Of a stretch of 64,000 bases of DNA, positions 36,986 to 49,824 are shown piece after piece. The number at the start of each line of letters is the position of its first letter. The first letter of the stretch is position 1. Made by a program: the position numbers and the translations under genes. A model generated the notes under the pieces. That model did not search any database, was not told where the DNA came from, and worked only from the letters and a program-made list of their open reading frames with translations. The stretch covers positions 16,096,006 through 16,160,005 of the forward strand of contig JAJEKV010000008.1 in NCBI GenBank assembly GCA_021234155.1, in the 5' to 3' direction. This DNA comes from Isoetes taiwanensis (taxonomy: Eukaryota; Streptophyta; Lycopodiopsida; Isoetales; Isoetaceae).

Positions 36986-39897
36986 ATGGTTAAAAACTGT
37001 GCAGTCCCAGGGAGCGATCATCGAATAGACTGCCCCCAAGAACCTTTAGACTGGGTTCTTTTGGGTGCAGCTATTGCTGCAGCCATTCCCTTTATCTTTG
37101 CCAATGGAGTCATTTTTGCCTACAGAGAAAGAAAATACTTCAAGGCACAAGGAGGAGTCCTCCTCATCTTGAAATCCTCTTTCGCCGGACTGATTTGGAT
37201 TGTTTCAACTTTTGTTGTGAACAATCACTTCTATAGAACGAATAATGAAGTCCTTGAAAACTGTGCACTGTGGTTTTTCTGGCTACAAATATGTCTTGGT
37301 TTTTGCCCTTGGTGGGTTTGCATTATTATGCGGCTACATAAGATGCATAATATGTACAAAAGGGCAAAGGAGTCATTATACAGTATAGCCATGCCAGAGA
37401 AGCACTCTTGGATATATATTTCTTGGGCTCTTACTTTGATCCCGCCAATCATACTATGTACTATTGCTACAAAGCTTCCCAAGGTTTTTAAAGGGTAAGT
37501 TCCACCACATTGTGCACTCAAGATCTGAACCTGTGAACATCTAGACATGAATATAGTCGCTCATTACAGGTTATTCTTTAGTGCATAGACTTCTTTTAAT
37601 TTAGCAAAATTTGTCTTAGATGATTGTTATGTAACTTCCACCCCAATAGGTTGGTGTTCCTATACTATGCACGTTCTTGTGTTGATGCATGATGGCACAT
37701 AATAATGCTATGTTCTAGGGCCGATTTTAAGTTTTTGAATGTTACTCCAATATTTGTATTCCTTCTTCTGTTTTGATTGCGCAGATTCTTTGTGTTTGCA
37801 TTTCGTTTGTGTTTGTTTTACGTACAGGTTTGTGAGTCAAGTGCTAATTAAATGTCATGCATTCGTATGACAGGCGAAATCACTGTGACTTGACACAGCA
37901 ATGGAAGCTTGGAACATTTCTTACTGTCCCACCATTATATTTTTCTGTGTTTTTCGTTTTCCTCTGTCGCTTAAGGAAGCACAGGGATACGTTGTTGAAT
38001 AGAGAGTATAGACATACATGTGATACTGCCATTGTGGCATTTATTCTATACTTGCTTATTGGCACCACGTATATTACGCAAGGGTACAGACGTGTTACTG
38101 GACGATGCTTCTTGACATTCTGTATTTGCTGCCTTGTTTTCCACCACTTTTGGCGTCAGATGTGGTGGCCTGTATACTTGTGCTTATGTAGAACAAGGAC
38201 TGAAATGGATAGATATGAGGAGGAGAAGGGAGGCACAATTGTGAGATTGATGCGACTTCACAACTCTAAGTTCAATGTTCCATGTGAAGAAGCTCTATTT
38301 GCTGCATGTGCAGAACTTGCAATACCACCAGACAGGATTAACAACGAACTGGTTTGTCATCTTAGCTTTATCCCTTATATTTGGTTGTGATAATTTTCCT
38401 CTAGAAAATCACTTCAGCCTTCACCCCTCATGCCCCGCATGTTGCCCACATGAGAGAAAAAGAATAAAAAAGATGACGAAACATGTTTAAAAGTGTTATT
38501 CTCATGTGCTGATCAAATGATCTGACTTGATTAAAAAGATGTCGGCGTGCATATCCAGTGAAGACAAGCCAGATTGAGAAGAAGGATAGAAGAAATTAAA
38601 TTCCGGGTTCAGAGTTCTAGTCCCTTCTAATAACTCTCGTCTGCCTACGCTGCCTTTGCCAGCTCTGCTTCCATCAGACTTCTTACCAAGATAAAAAATT
38701 TGGCTTAACGGAATCTATGTCAGGCAATTCACTGTTGGCGGGCTATCAGTCCAATCTAGTTTATCTCTCTTGGAAGCAAACACCATGTCTAACAATAAAA
38801 ATATATGTTATTTCAAAGCGCTTGAACTCTTCTAATACTTTTGTCTTTATATGATAGAAAATCAAAACAGTTAACAAGAGATTGACTATTGAAGAGCTTG
38901 CATTACCTTTGATAAGAGGGATTAGATATAATAAAGGCATTTAAAGGTACAGCATGGATATGAAGTTACTAACTAAATAACAGATACTATAGCTGTCTTT
39001 GGTGCTTTTTGTGAGTATGCATGAATTGGGGGTATTTGCAGCTTTGTAGGAGTTCGTCAGCATGGCAATGAGCATTTACAAAGGAAAGTTAATCAGATAA
39101 ACTAACTTGTTTTTGTCATCCTTCGTGATTGCTCGTTGAGAAAATGTGCTTAATAGTGTCAGGAGACAGCTATGAAATTCTGACAGGCATAGTAGATCTA
39201 GATATTATAAAAGGATTCTGTATTAAGCGCAAGGATCAAATGCTTTCTTTTTGTGATAATGTAAAATTGGTCTATGAAACTGTTTTCTTGAATCATATGA
39301 TCTCATCTCAAACTTCAAGGGAAAAATAAGATACACAGCCATATGTACTCTTTGTGCTTATGACTATGGGTGATGCCATAATGTACAGAGGTACTGTGGA
39401 TCCGTGCTGAATCTAACTATCCCTATAAAGATTGTTGTCCACAGTTTTTTTTTTTTCATGAATCTTCCAGGGCTTTCAGCCTTGTGTAGCACACTATTGT
39501 GGAGCAGTATTACGAAAGATGCTATTGAAAGCCACCATTGGCAACAGTATTTTTGCACTATATAGAAGCAGTAATGCAGGCTGCTGGTTCAAAGGACACA
39601 TGTTGGCATCCATCCAATTCTGCTGCCAATGTTTACAAGTTATATCCCCATGTTTTGGACATGCAGTCAAGATCTTTGATGTACTTTGAAGGGAAATTTC
39701 TAGTTGTGCAGGAAAAATGTCTTAGGATATTATATAGGTCAAGTAGTTGATAAACATATAAAGTCATGAATGATAATCAGCATTCACTGTGTAATGTGCA
39801 GGCCGAAATAGAAGATCTGAAGAGGCAGAAGGTCGAACTAGTAAGAAATATAAGGAAACTAAAAGAACAGCTCTCCAGGGCTGGTAGGATGACATGA
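36986..39897 (+). CDS. Seven-pass membrane protein (7TM-RGS/GPCR-like), copy 1, 3 exons, 360 aa
   Basis: Exons are 36986-37494, 37874-38351 and 39802-39897. The first junction is phase 2 (donor GTAAGT, acceptor GACAG) and the second phase 0 (donor GTTTGT, acceptor GTGCAG). The ATG follows an in-frame TGA about 20 bp upstream, and the same arrangement precedes the paralogue. Hydrophobic spans occur near residues 20-45 (LGAAIAAAIPFIFA), 57-80, 88-112 (WFFWLQICLGFCPWWVCIIM), 140-163, 180-203, 215-240 and 245-270, giving seven. After TM7 come an acidic loop (DRYEEEKGG), an amphipathic stretch (EEALFAACAELA) and a short coiled coil (AEIEDLKRQKVEL) ending 30 residues later. The layout resembles the membrane half of plant/fungal 7TM-RGS proteins, but no full RGS domain follows. 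Ligand and partner are unknown. Confidence 0.75.
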
Positions 39898-40389
39898 ATG
39901 CTCTACAATAATGTTCTGAGTGGCTGTTATATGTGCAGTATAAGCTATTCCTGTGTTGAGTGAATTGAAGTAGAGCATATTTAAGTATCGTTTACACAAT
40001 GAACAGGACAGCCATCAAAGTATACACTGTTCAATAAGAGCCAGGTGACCTGAAAAACAACACCCCCAAAAAAAGGGGGAAGAAAAGTGCTAAATTCAAA
40101 TATAGTATAAGCACAAGCTCATGGGTATTATGTTGATTGATTGCTATTATAGACTACATTTCATGACATTCTCTATCCATGGTATGGATCGTTATTGGGC
40201 ATAATTATACATGGTCAGTCAATTTTGAATGTATAAGATTTGAATGATCGTTCATAAGTTTTTTCTTCCCTTTTCTTTTCTAATGGTTCTATGCTTTTTC
40301 TACGTTCCCGTGATATAAATTCCCGTACCCAAGGACACGGGCCATGCATTGTTGTCCCGCTTTAGCCATGTATAAGTGGTGGGGGCAGA

Positions 40390-40555
40390 ACCCATGTGGG
40401 TGCATTGTAAATTGTCCCATAAGCTATGGCTTCCCATAAACGTTAAAATACCATCTATCTTTATGGCATGTCGACAACAATATCTGGGTGCGTTGTAAAT
40501 TGTCCTATAAGCTATGGCTTCCCATAAACGTTAAAATACCATCTATAGCAGCTTG
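40390..40555. repeat. Tandem direct repeat, two units of about 90 bp
   Basis: GGGTGC(A/G)TTGTAAATTGTCC followed by ATAAGCTATGGCTTCCCATA and AACGTTAAAATACCATCTAT occurs twice, at about 40,398 and 40,487, almost unchanged. The near identity points to a recent duplication. Non-coding. Confidence 0.85.
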
Positions 40556-40559
40556 AAAT

Positions 40560-40807
40560 TTAGTCCATTCGTGAGTGCTTGTTTAGATGTTGCATTTTTT
40601 GCCTTTATTTTTGCTTTCTGAAGCCAATTTCTAATGCCAATATTTGAAGGAAATATTGAGTGCAACAGAGGCTGATGCGGAATGGAGATATCACAAATCG
40701 GCTTAGAAACATGAAGCATCAAAGCCCAAGAAACACAAGTCTGAGGCAACGCCGCCCAAAAAATTTGTTACGATGTCATTAGAGTTTTGTTGTTGTTGTT
40801 TTCTTTA

Positions 40808-40843
<36 letters not shown>

Positions 40844-41900
40844 TAGCCAACTTTCATTTTTTTTAAAACTAGTTGATAATGGGCGAAATTTCAAGGTGGC
40901 TGAAATTTCACAACCTCAAGGATATTTATGAAAGATATTTTTCGTTTCTTACAATTTAGGCACTTGTGCCTCTGAAGTCAACACTTTCTAGATGCCTTGT
41001 TGTTATTAAATTAGCTTATGACATGGACTACTCTATCGTCTAGTTATTGTCTTTACATATTGACAATCCTGAAGGCCCTTTGCCAATCCTTTTAGCAAAT
41101 CACAACTTGACACACATCTTCTTTTCTCTGCTTCCACATGTTGAGTTTGCTTGCTTCACCCAAAGGCCCCAAAATAGCTCATGAAGTCAAGTGCTTGACT
41201 GGTTTTTCTCTCTCACATTAATCCAACTTGACTTTGTTTATAACTACTACAACCACCTACTATTACTACACCATCACCATTGGTGTTGACTAGAAAGTAA
41301 TAAACTTCCATCATGATCTTATTTAGTCCATATTAAGCTCCATATTAACTTTTTCTTTCCTTTTTTGGTGCTTTTATTCGCATGAGTTTGTTAAAATTGA
41401 GTTCACTTCCTTGGACATGATTCTATCAAGTTAGCAAATTTAATACAAATCTAACTAAAATTATAATTAAATGCTTGAGCCTATAGTGATGCTTTCATGA
41501 ATTCAAATTCAATTCAACTTTGTGTACGTGTTTTAAATCTATGCGACATGAAATTGTCAATGGAGAAATTTTGTCCCGAAGAATCTCAGATGGGACAAAC
41601 AATCGCAGGAATTCTGAATACATTTTCACAAACCCGGGTTAGTATGCTTCCTAATTCACGGTTGATTGTTTGGTCGAATCCAAACCCGGTTGCTTAAGAT
41701 AAACCTAAGGGTTAGTAAATCATTTTGCTCGTTTACTTCAGCAATTTTGTATGGACCCGGAACTGTTATTCAAAGAAGAAGAAGCAGCGTGCTTAATCAA
41801 AGTCCACAACAAGAGGGACCTGTGCTTTCTGTATCGGAAGTTCCAAAGTCATGGTTTCGGCTGAAGTAATATTTCAGTCATGCATTCAAAATTCTGGGAT
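40560..41900. other. Spacer between the tandem genes, with a long poly(T) run
   Basis: No gene is recognised between the two membrane-protein genes. A T homopolymer of about 31 bp lies at 40,810-40,840. The last part is the 5' region of the second copy. Confidence 0.6.
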
Positions 41901-41914
41901 GAAGCATTGCTAGA

Positions 41915-44581
41915 ATGGTTAAGGACTGTGCAACCAGATGGAGCAAGCACCCGATAGACTGCCCCCAAACACCCCTAGACTGGGTTCTTTTGGGTGCAGC
42001 TATTGCTGCAGCTATTCCCTTCATATTTGCCAATGCAGTGATTTTTGCGTACAGAGATAGGAAGTACTTTAAGGCACAAGGAGGAGTCATTCTAATCCTG
42101 AATTCTTCTGTTTCTGGACTGATTTGGATTGTCGCAACTTTTGTGGTTAACAATCACTTCCAAAGAGACACTAAAGTCCTTTCCAACTGTGTGCTGTGGT
42201 TCTTTTGGCTACAAATAGGTCTTGGTTTCTGCCCTTGGTGGATCTGCATCATTATGAGACTACATAAGATGCATAATCTGTACAAGAGGGCAAAGGAATC
42301 ATTACAAAGAGTAGCCATGCCAGAGGAGCACAATTGGGGATTTATACCTTGGGGTCTTGCTTTTCTGATCCCGCCAATCATCCTATCTAGTCTTGCTACT
42401 AAGCTTCCACGCGTCTTTACGTCGTAAGTTTCAATACATCGTGCAGCCAAATTTCCATTAAGATGCATTTTTAGGTTAACATAGCTGTTCACAGGCTAGG
42501 ACAGGCTTTACTTAACAAGTTAGAGTTGCATTGATTAGTCTTATAGGATTGTGTTCTTAAACCATGCAACGTTCATGCGTTTCGGTGATGATCTTAAGCT
42601 TATGGATGTTGTTAATTATGAACTTCACCTTTTCATATAGTGACATACCACATATTAATCTGTTTACACCACATTTTGAGCACTCATTTTTCTTGCTTAC
42701 AGATGTATATTCTTGTGAGTCAAAAGCTAATCAAATGACAATTTGCATACAGGCATCATCACTGTAACTTGACACGGGAATGGAAGCTTGGGACATTTCT
42801 TACTGTCCCACCTTTATATTTTTCCGTATTTTTCGTTCTCCTCTGTCGCTTAAGGAAGAACAGGGATACCTTGTTGAATAGAGAGTATAGACAAACATGT
42901 GAGACTGCCATTGTGGCATTTATTTTATACTTGCTTATTGGCACCACGTATATCACGCAAGGGTACAGACGTGTTACTGGACGATGCTTCTTGACATTCT
43001 GTATTTGCTGCCTCGTTTTCCATCATTTTTGGCGTCAAATGTGGTTGCCTGTATACTTGTGTTTGTTTAAAACAAGGAGTGAAATGGACAGATATGAGGA
43101 GGAGAAGGGGGGTACAATTGTGAGAATGCTGCAACATCGCAACTCTAAGTTCCATATTCCATGTGAAGAAGCTTTCTTTGCTGCATTTGCAGAACTGGCA
43201 ATAGCACCAGACAGGATCAACGATGAACTGGTTTGTTATCTTCGCTTTATCCCTTTTCCTTTACATGCCTATCATAAGTATAGAGATATCCTATTTCTTC
43301 TTTAGAAAAGTATATTTTGGCCTTTCTTCTTTAGATTTGGGAATGTCCAAGATGCTCCTCGGACATCATTTTTGAATAATGGAATTACTAAATGCTTTTA
43401 GCAAAGATGATACCCCAATGCTTTCACAAGGATAATATCTAGATTATGTTTTTGGGGCATTCATTTGATTCTGTGCTAAAGACTTGACATAGGGACAGAT
43501 CTTCTAAGTTTTGGATGTTCAATGAGGAAAAAATAAAATTTAAAGTCAAATTTTTGGTTTCAGAAGAGAGTCAGGCCATCTTATCCTTTTTTTAGGTGTG
43601 CTTCCATTAAGTTCAAAGTTGTGCAGAAGTCCAAGATCCTTTTTATTCAAGAGATCTTGTTGGAGACAACCTAGTTGGATCTTGTCAACAGACTATCAGT
43701 CCAGCAGAGTTATTTATTGTCTACAACAGTTTTTAATATATTTGGAAGCAAAAACAGTGTCTTATGCGTGTGGGTAGACAATAAGGCTTGCATTGCATCA
43801 GCGAGCTCATTTATTATCTTAACTCGTTGTTCATGTTCTTTTAAGCCATAAAAAATAGTACAGGAATAAAGAATCGTTGCGCAGAAGCTATAGACTTCGC
43901 TTTAAGAGCAATTAAGTTCAGACATAAGCATATGCAGTCTTTGCGCCTATGATTATACGGCTCTCTGTCAATAATTGTGTGCTGGAAGCTCCTGGAGTTC
44001 CATTTTTGTATGTATTCATATCTATGGGGCATGATGTGTGACACCAATCTGGCAATCTAGAAAAATAAAGCTATTGGTAACTGTGAAAAAATATATGCAT
44101 TGGCAGTAGTATTTTTGCTTTGTGATTCATGCTTGTGTAGCAAAAATTGTTTTTTGGGCTACAATGGCATATTGTTGCACTTCTGTATTTCTGCTGCGAA
44201 GCCCATGATTGGAAAGATTAGCAGTACAAGTACCCTTGATGCAACTGCAGGTCAATTCTCTAGTGCAGGAACTAATTTTTCCCAAGTCGATAAACTTGTA
44301 GAGAGGTAAAACGGGGACTTTGCTTTGGTATAAGTAGCCAATTCTGTGGTATAAGATGTTGTAAAAGCATTAGTGTATTTGTCTTAAATGTATATAAATT
44401 TTTAACCCAGCATCTATTGTATAATGTGCAGGCTGAAATAGAAGATTTGAAGAAGCAGAAGATCGAGCTGACAAACAATATAACAAGACTAAAAGAACTC
44501 ATCCAGGCTAGCAGTAATGGAACGGCAAGATTGACAGATCAACATTCAACAGAAAATAATGTCGTTATGTATATGAGTTGA
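41915..44581 (+). CDS. Seven-pass membrane protein (7TM-RGS/GPCR-like), copy 2, 3 exons, 378 aa
   Basis: Exons are 41915-42423, 42753-43230 and 44432-44581. Exons 1 and 2 have exactly the same lengths (509 and 478 bp) and intron phases as copy 1, and the proteins agree at most positions, so this is a tandem duplicate. The start is again the ATG just after an in-frame TGA (MVKDCATRW). Seven hydrophobic spans, the WFFWLQIGLGFCPWW segment and the YITQGYRRVTGRCF loop are kept. The last exon is longer: after the coiled coil (AEIEDLKKQKIEL) it adds a Ser/Thr/Asn-rich tail of about 25 residues (ASSNGTARLTDQ). Selection seems to have kept the frame open in both copies. FAAFAELAIAPDRINDEL could be a vestige of the first RGS helices, which is inference only. 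Confidence 0.75.
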
Positions 44582-44599
44582 AAGATATCCTGGAACTTC

Positions 44600-45350
44600 T
44601 GCCGTTGCTGCTTAATGCTCCAACCAGTGTTCGGCATCTTACAGAGGTTGAAGATTGTCCCAATTAGCTTCTATCTAAAGAGACTTCGAAGTATTACTGA
44701 GGCCAAAAAGTTTAATAGATCCAAATAGTAAATTAATGAACAACTTCAATAGAAATGATCTGATAAGAATGACCTTAAGAAGGATGATCCGATTGTAATG
44801 AAACTTTCACGAAAAGCAATTTTATGAGCACCTCAACTTATAAACTCACACAAATTATATTAAGAAAGTTGATGATAATTAGATTCACAAATCTGCATCT
44901 TCTTCCTAAGCTGCTTGTTTTCCACTTCCGCTTTGTCCATGAGCTGGATTTTGTGCAATCTGATCTTGTAGGATTCACATTTTGTACTTCGATGTTAGAC
45001 ACTTGATTTCTTTTCAATAAAAAACCTTAATTTAAGCTGCAGAATATCTCAAGCCCGTGTTGTCAATGTGTGACAACACCAAACACTAACTACAGTTTAA
45101 ACGAAAGCCAATTTATTGGTACAAGGAGGCGATTTCTTTTTAATGCACGAAGAGACGCAAAAGCAACTCCAATTCCTCTCAAATAGTGCATGAATGTGCC
45201 TTGGCTTAGAAACATCTACTAATGTTTTGCCATTCTTACTCTCTCACTAAGATAGGCCATAGATATATGACCAACCATTTTCAATAGTTCTGGGGTAGGA
45301 TATTTATTAATTCTAGCTACCTTATAGTTCTCTCTGCGGATATGGATTTC
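44600..45350. other. Spacer right of the second membrane-protein gene
   Basis: No gene is recognised. It includes the 3' flank of the second copy. AATAAA-like strings near 45,017 could serve as polyadenylation signals, but the assignment is not supported further. A change to more CpG-rich sequence begins at about 45,350. Confidence 0.5.
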
Positions 45351-46099
45351 ATCTTCCTATGGAGACCTTGGAACATGCAGGGCATAGGATACCAAGGGTA
45401 CCAGATCTACTGTGCTATCAACCATTAGAGGTTTGGTGGAGTCTATTAACGCCCCTGTAAGCCATTCCCAAATTTGGATTTTAGTTGGTACCAAACTGCG
45501 GTATGGGCAAAAGCCCCCATTTAACCTTAAGAGAACCTCACCGAGCAACAGAACACGGGTAAACGTCATTATTACTTGTTGTTTTACTCATTACGCCTAT
45601 ATCCCTCCTCCCCCACCTTCCCACCCGAACCGAAGCTACAAGGGGTAGCCGGAAGGACACCTCAAGAATGCCTCAATTGGGCCAAAGCTTTGGAGGGCAT
45701 TTGAATTTAGTTTTGATGTCAATCCTCGCCCAAATCGAAGGAATTCTCTAGTTTTCCTTCGTATTTTGGTGAAGAATTGCATCAATTTGGTCAGCCGGAC
45801 CGTGGAGCTTCGGAAAGCGATCGCGACTCTGAATTCGATCTATGGCAGAGGTAATCGCGTTCTATTAATTTCGCCAATGACAATGAGTAATTCTTTTTGA
45901 ATACGTAAATTGAAAGGCCAATTCGGTGGAGGTGCCCAAGAACCGCTTGCCCTACAAAAATCAATATAATCGGAAGGGAATGTCGATGAGAATGCTCTTC
46001 GAGCTTCGGTGTAACCGAATATTGATCTCTCGGGTGGGGAATCAGATCCCATCGATCCGATCACCGAAGACATCCACGAATTTCATTCTCCATCGGGGC

Positions 46100-48430
46100 T
46101 TATTCATTTTGCCCGTAAGGGTAATCAAGGTGCTTGGCTATTGCAATAATATTTCAAGTAATTCCGATGTGCATTTGAGAACAATGTACAATCAATTGTG
46201 TGGAGTGCATTGCAATATGGTAGCACATTGTAATTACCTCCAACAGGTGTAACTATTTCTTAACCAAGGGTCTAAGAATACGGAAGAACCGCAAGCTTCC
46301 AATCAAAGGTTGCTTATGGAGGTGGAGTCACTTAAACAAGGATTGAAGAGATGCTCGAGGACAATGACAAACCGGAGAGGAAGTTAAAAAGATCAAAATG
46401 ACACCACGGGCATGAGGGAGAGGAAAAAGAACTCAAGGCCCTAAATATACTTGCCCCTAGTGGTGGGGGCTCTCAAGAAGAATCCACGCTATTAAAAATC
46501 CGGTGGATCCTACTATGGTGAAAAGAAGAAGAGAAAACCTTGTAATATGGCTAGTTTGTTGAAAAAGCTTGTAACTAAAGATGATGTTATAGATATGTTG
46601 AAGCTTCCGGAGCTAACCATTTAAGAAAAGCATTCTTTGAGCAGGTGTGCTTACCGAATTGGGAAAAGAGTCAAAGTGCCGATAACATGCAAGAATTATG
46701 TGACAATGTGGGTATGGGTCGACAAGCTTACATTGCTCTCTTTAGATGTTTGCAGGATGGTATCAAGCAAAGTGGTATTACTAAGACCATACCGCCAAGA
46801 CTCGGTTATGTCGAAGCAAAGCGTAACAAAGAGGAATGCGTAAGTACCTAACATTTGGGAGAGATGTACTGATCATCACCACATCCGTGCACTTGGGATC
46901 ACTAATCACCGGAAAAGTAAGAAGAAGGGTGCTCGGGAAATGATCTATTTGTTCTTAATGAGAAGAATAATTGTTGGATGGATCTCTCTAAAATGCTTCT
47001 TACGTTAGTTCGCTTCTATGATATGAAAGTGGAAGAATGTGGAGGGAAACTCCAAATTGCTATAAAGTTGGATGAGATGGAACCGATCAAAGGTGAAAAG
47101 TATGAGAGGGTTTCTTTGACATTAATGAACAGGCGTTGTCAAATTCGATAATGAGGAAGGGAAGTTCTCTGGTTCAATCGAGGACCATATTTGGTGGATA
47201 GGGATATTTCAAAGCAGGAAGAAAATCATGGTGTTCTTGGCTGGGTCTTTTACCAGACACCTATTCCTACTATTATTGCCGCTCATGGAGTCCGGAGAGA
47301 AGCTTCCGTGTTCAGCCACGGAGATTACGAGGTTGAATGGCATCCGGTCACGCTGATCTAAAGACCATCAAGTGCATGTATAACATGAAACATGGTTCAG
47401 TAAGACTACCCACGCATGTCCTTACTTGTTTGTATGCTAGGGTAGATCTTTTAAGGGAAGGGAATGAGTACTCTCGAATGTGACCGGGATCTTGAACCAA
47501 TGCGCGGAGGAGGAGGACAAAACTTTGATCCCCGTATTTGCAATTCACGTGAAGAGAGTACATATTTGCACTCTCCATGCCTTTCTAAGAATAGTGGATA
47601 AGATGGTGTACATGAGCATTCTTTTTGCTTGGAATAAGTCTCCACAATCAACCCAGAGAAAAGTGTATGAAAGATGTTGAGAACGTGCTTTTCTCGATCT
47701 TGGTCTTCATGGTGGTGACTATAAAAATCACGCAAGATCCTAAGAAGGGAGGCAAGGTTCCTTGTAAACCATCTATGGGTGGGGTGAAAGCGAAGAGATT
47801 TCGCCTTGTACTAAATTACGTAAGAATGGATCATTGCCAACCGGAAAGTGGGAGGGGTATAAGGACTTGCCGGAAGCGTAAGATGACCGTACTTCACGTG
47901 GGAGGGCAAAACTAAAGAAAATTAAAGCGCGGGCGTAAATGAAAGCAACCGGTAACTTTGATGGCGAGAAGAAAAATGGTGGGTGGAAAGTTAGATGAAT
48001 TCAGAGTAGCAAGAATCGAATTCACGAAGTCGCTTTATATTAAGCATGGGGAGAATGCAATGTCACACATTACATTCATATACTTCACGCCCATGGCTTG
48101 TGGTTTGCCAAAGAGTACCGGAGCTTGGGAATATGGAATACGCAGGAATGGAGAAGTCACATAAAAGCAAGCCAAGAATGCTTTTTTCGTGTTCACACAA
48201 CATCGAGGTTCGTGGTGGTAACTCATTGCAACAGATGTGCCAATGGTTCTATAGAAGGATTATCCGCAAGCTAGAGAAAAAGATAAAGCTAAACAAGACA
48301 GACTGGCTAGAATATTGAGGAGAAAAGTTGAGCAGGAAAAAAAAACAGATATGGTGTAGCTCTAGTGCTTGCCGAAAAGTTAAGGCATGGCGATCCACAA
48401 GGATCGCGAGGGTAGAAGAATATATCTGGG
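46100..48430 (+). pseudogene. Transposase-like gene remnant with many frameshifts
   Basis: Protein-like segments follow one another across all three plus frames: MEVESLKQGL (46,318), SLLKKLVTKDDVIDMLKLPE (about 46,551), QELCDNVGMGRQAYIALFRC (46,690), KLQIAIKLDEME (47,050), DHIWWIGIF (47,184), ADLKTIKCMYNMKHGS (47,355), HICTLHAFLRIVDKM (47,562), KVPCKPSMGGVKAKRF (47,754), then LWFAKEYRSLGIWN and WRSHIKASQECFFRVHTT (about 48,100-48,200). Spaced acidic motifs (LDE, ADLK) before a CTLHA block resemble uncharacterised DDE-type transposase-like proteins in plant genomes. At least six frame changes make it dead. Family assignment is from memory of motif style and is uncertain. Confidence 0.4.
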
Positions 48431-48514
48431 GGAATCAATTGTATGAATAAATTCATATTAATGTATAACTATTAACCATGATGTGCAACTATAATGTTTC
48501 AAATATGTTAGGTT

Positions 48515-48690
48515 GGCAAAGGTAGACGCGGTGCGAACTTAGTTAGTATTCAATTGTTGAATGACAAGTATCGCACCGCGGCCGGTCTGCATGCGAATGA
48601 AGTTGGGATTTAGTTATAGATTAATCGCTATTCGCACCGGTACGGTCTGCGAAAGCATTTGGTTTCGGTGGCTATCTTTTGCCGCCGCGC
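48515..48690. repeat. Palindromic motif cluster 1
   Basis: Contains GACGCGGTGCGAAC (about 48,521), TCGCACCGCGGCCGGTCTGC (48,571-48,590) and TTCGCACCGGTACGGTCTGCG (48,631). It lies between the transposase-like remnant and the next plus-strand frame. Confidence 0.75.
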
Positions 48691-48827
48691 CTGCAGTAGC
48701 AACGGTACTCTTTATATAATTATCTTTGTTATCGATGTTTTACGCTTTTGATATTTGTTCTAAGTCATTACTTTGCATATTTATCAATCTTGTCCACTCA
48801 TTTTGTTGCATTACGGGTTCGGAGACA

Positions 48828-49720
48828 ATGGCACGTATTAGCGGTAATGCCGGATCTAACAATCCCAAAGAACCAAAGAACGTAAGAGAAAGGCGCGCCC
48901 GGGGCGCACACATCATAGTGAAGACAGCGAGGGCGCCATTAACTATGTCGATTATTTTCCAACGACCGTAAACAGAGCACGCTTCGGTTTAAAACATCCA
49001 TCAAGCAGTCCGGTTGTAGTTGAGAATGTTGCCAATGACGAGAGGGAGATTTTTAGAGACATACCTTCCGGGCCAAGGCGTGTTTTACTGTATTCTCTTC
49101 TCGCCATTTAGTCCGAGAAGGAACCTTCGATGTACCGTATCATCATGGAGTTCCCGTGCTCGATGATTGCATCGCCGCTAACGTCGATGTGGTAGTTGCA
49201 CGCATTACCCACGCGTTGTACCGCCGTTTCCTTCGATGGGAGTCGACAACTTGCTTGGAGGCACTCCATTCCTTTCGTTAGGCCCAAAGTTGATGGCTTC
49301 TTTGGCGCCAACTCCTAACACATTTCTCATGCATCGGCTAATGAGATAGATTACATAACGGACTTCCTCGTAGAGTGCCTAAGTTGGATTGGTGGAGATA
49401 AACGGGGGCGGACTTGCTTTGGGAGCCGACAATGAGAATGCTAAGCCCCATGAGGATGACCATCAGCATGTGCTTGTCGAGGATGTTCCATTTGGATGTG
49501 CCTCTCGAGCGTTCCTATTGCTTTCGGGCGGTTTTGAACCCCTGAATGTTATGTACCGTGCTGTCCCTATCCATGTCCCCTGTGGCGGCTCAAATAGAAG
49601 AAAATATCGTTCTACAAAGGCCAAGCGACCGGAATCAAGCAGTTATTGCTGGCAGAAGTAGTATGGTGCGGTGGTGGTTCTGTTGATGCGACTTTGTAGT
49701 CGCGGAATCCATGACGAAGA
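48828..49720 (+). pseudogene. Unrecognised broken coding sequence
   Basis: The frame opens MARISGNAGSNNPKEPKNVR at 48,828 with a basic N-terminus (RERRARGAH). A frame change near 48,915 continues as INYVDYFPTTVNRARFGLKH, PSSSPVVVENVANDEREIFR, then stops near 49,110. A further protein-like segment (GLALGADNENAKPHEDDHQH) covers 49,389-49,661. I do not recognise the product. The basic start followed by a helical-looking segment loosely recalls histone-like proteins, but the alignment is not convincing. It sits between palindrome clusters 1 and 2. Confidence 0.3.
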
Positions 49721-49824
49721 AGAGGAAGACTAAGCCTAAGCGGTGCGAAAGAAAGCGGAGTTCTCTGTAAAAAGGCCCTCCTAAGCTTGAATAAGAGGGG
49801 CCAGCCGTTTAATCAAAAGTTAAG

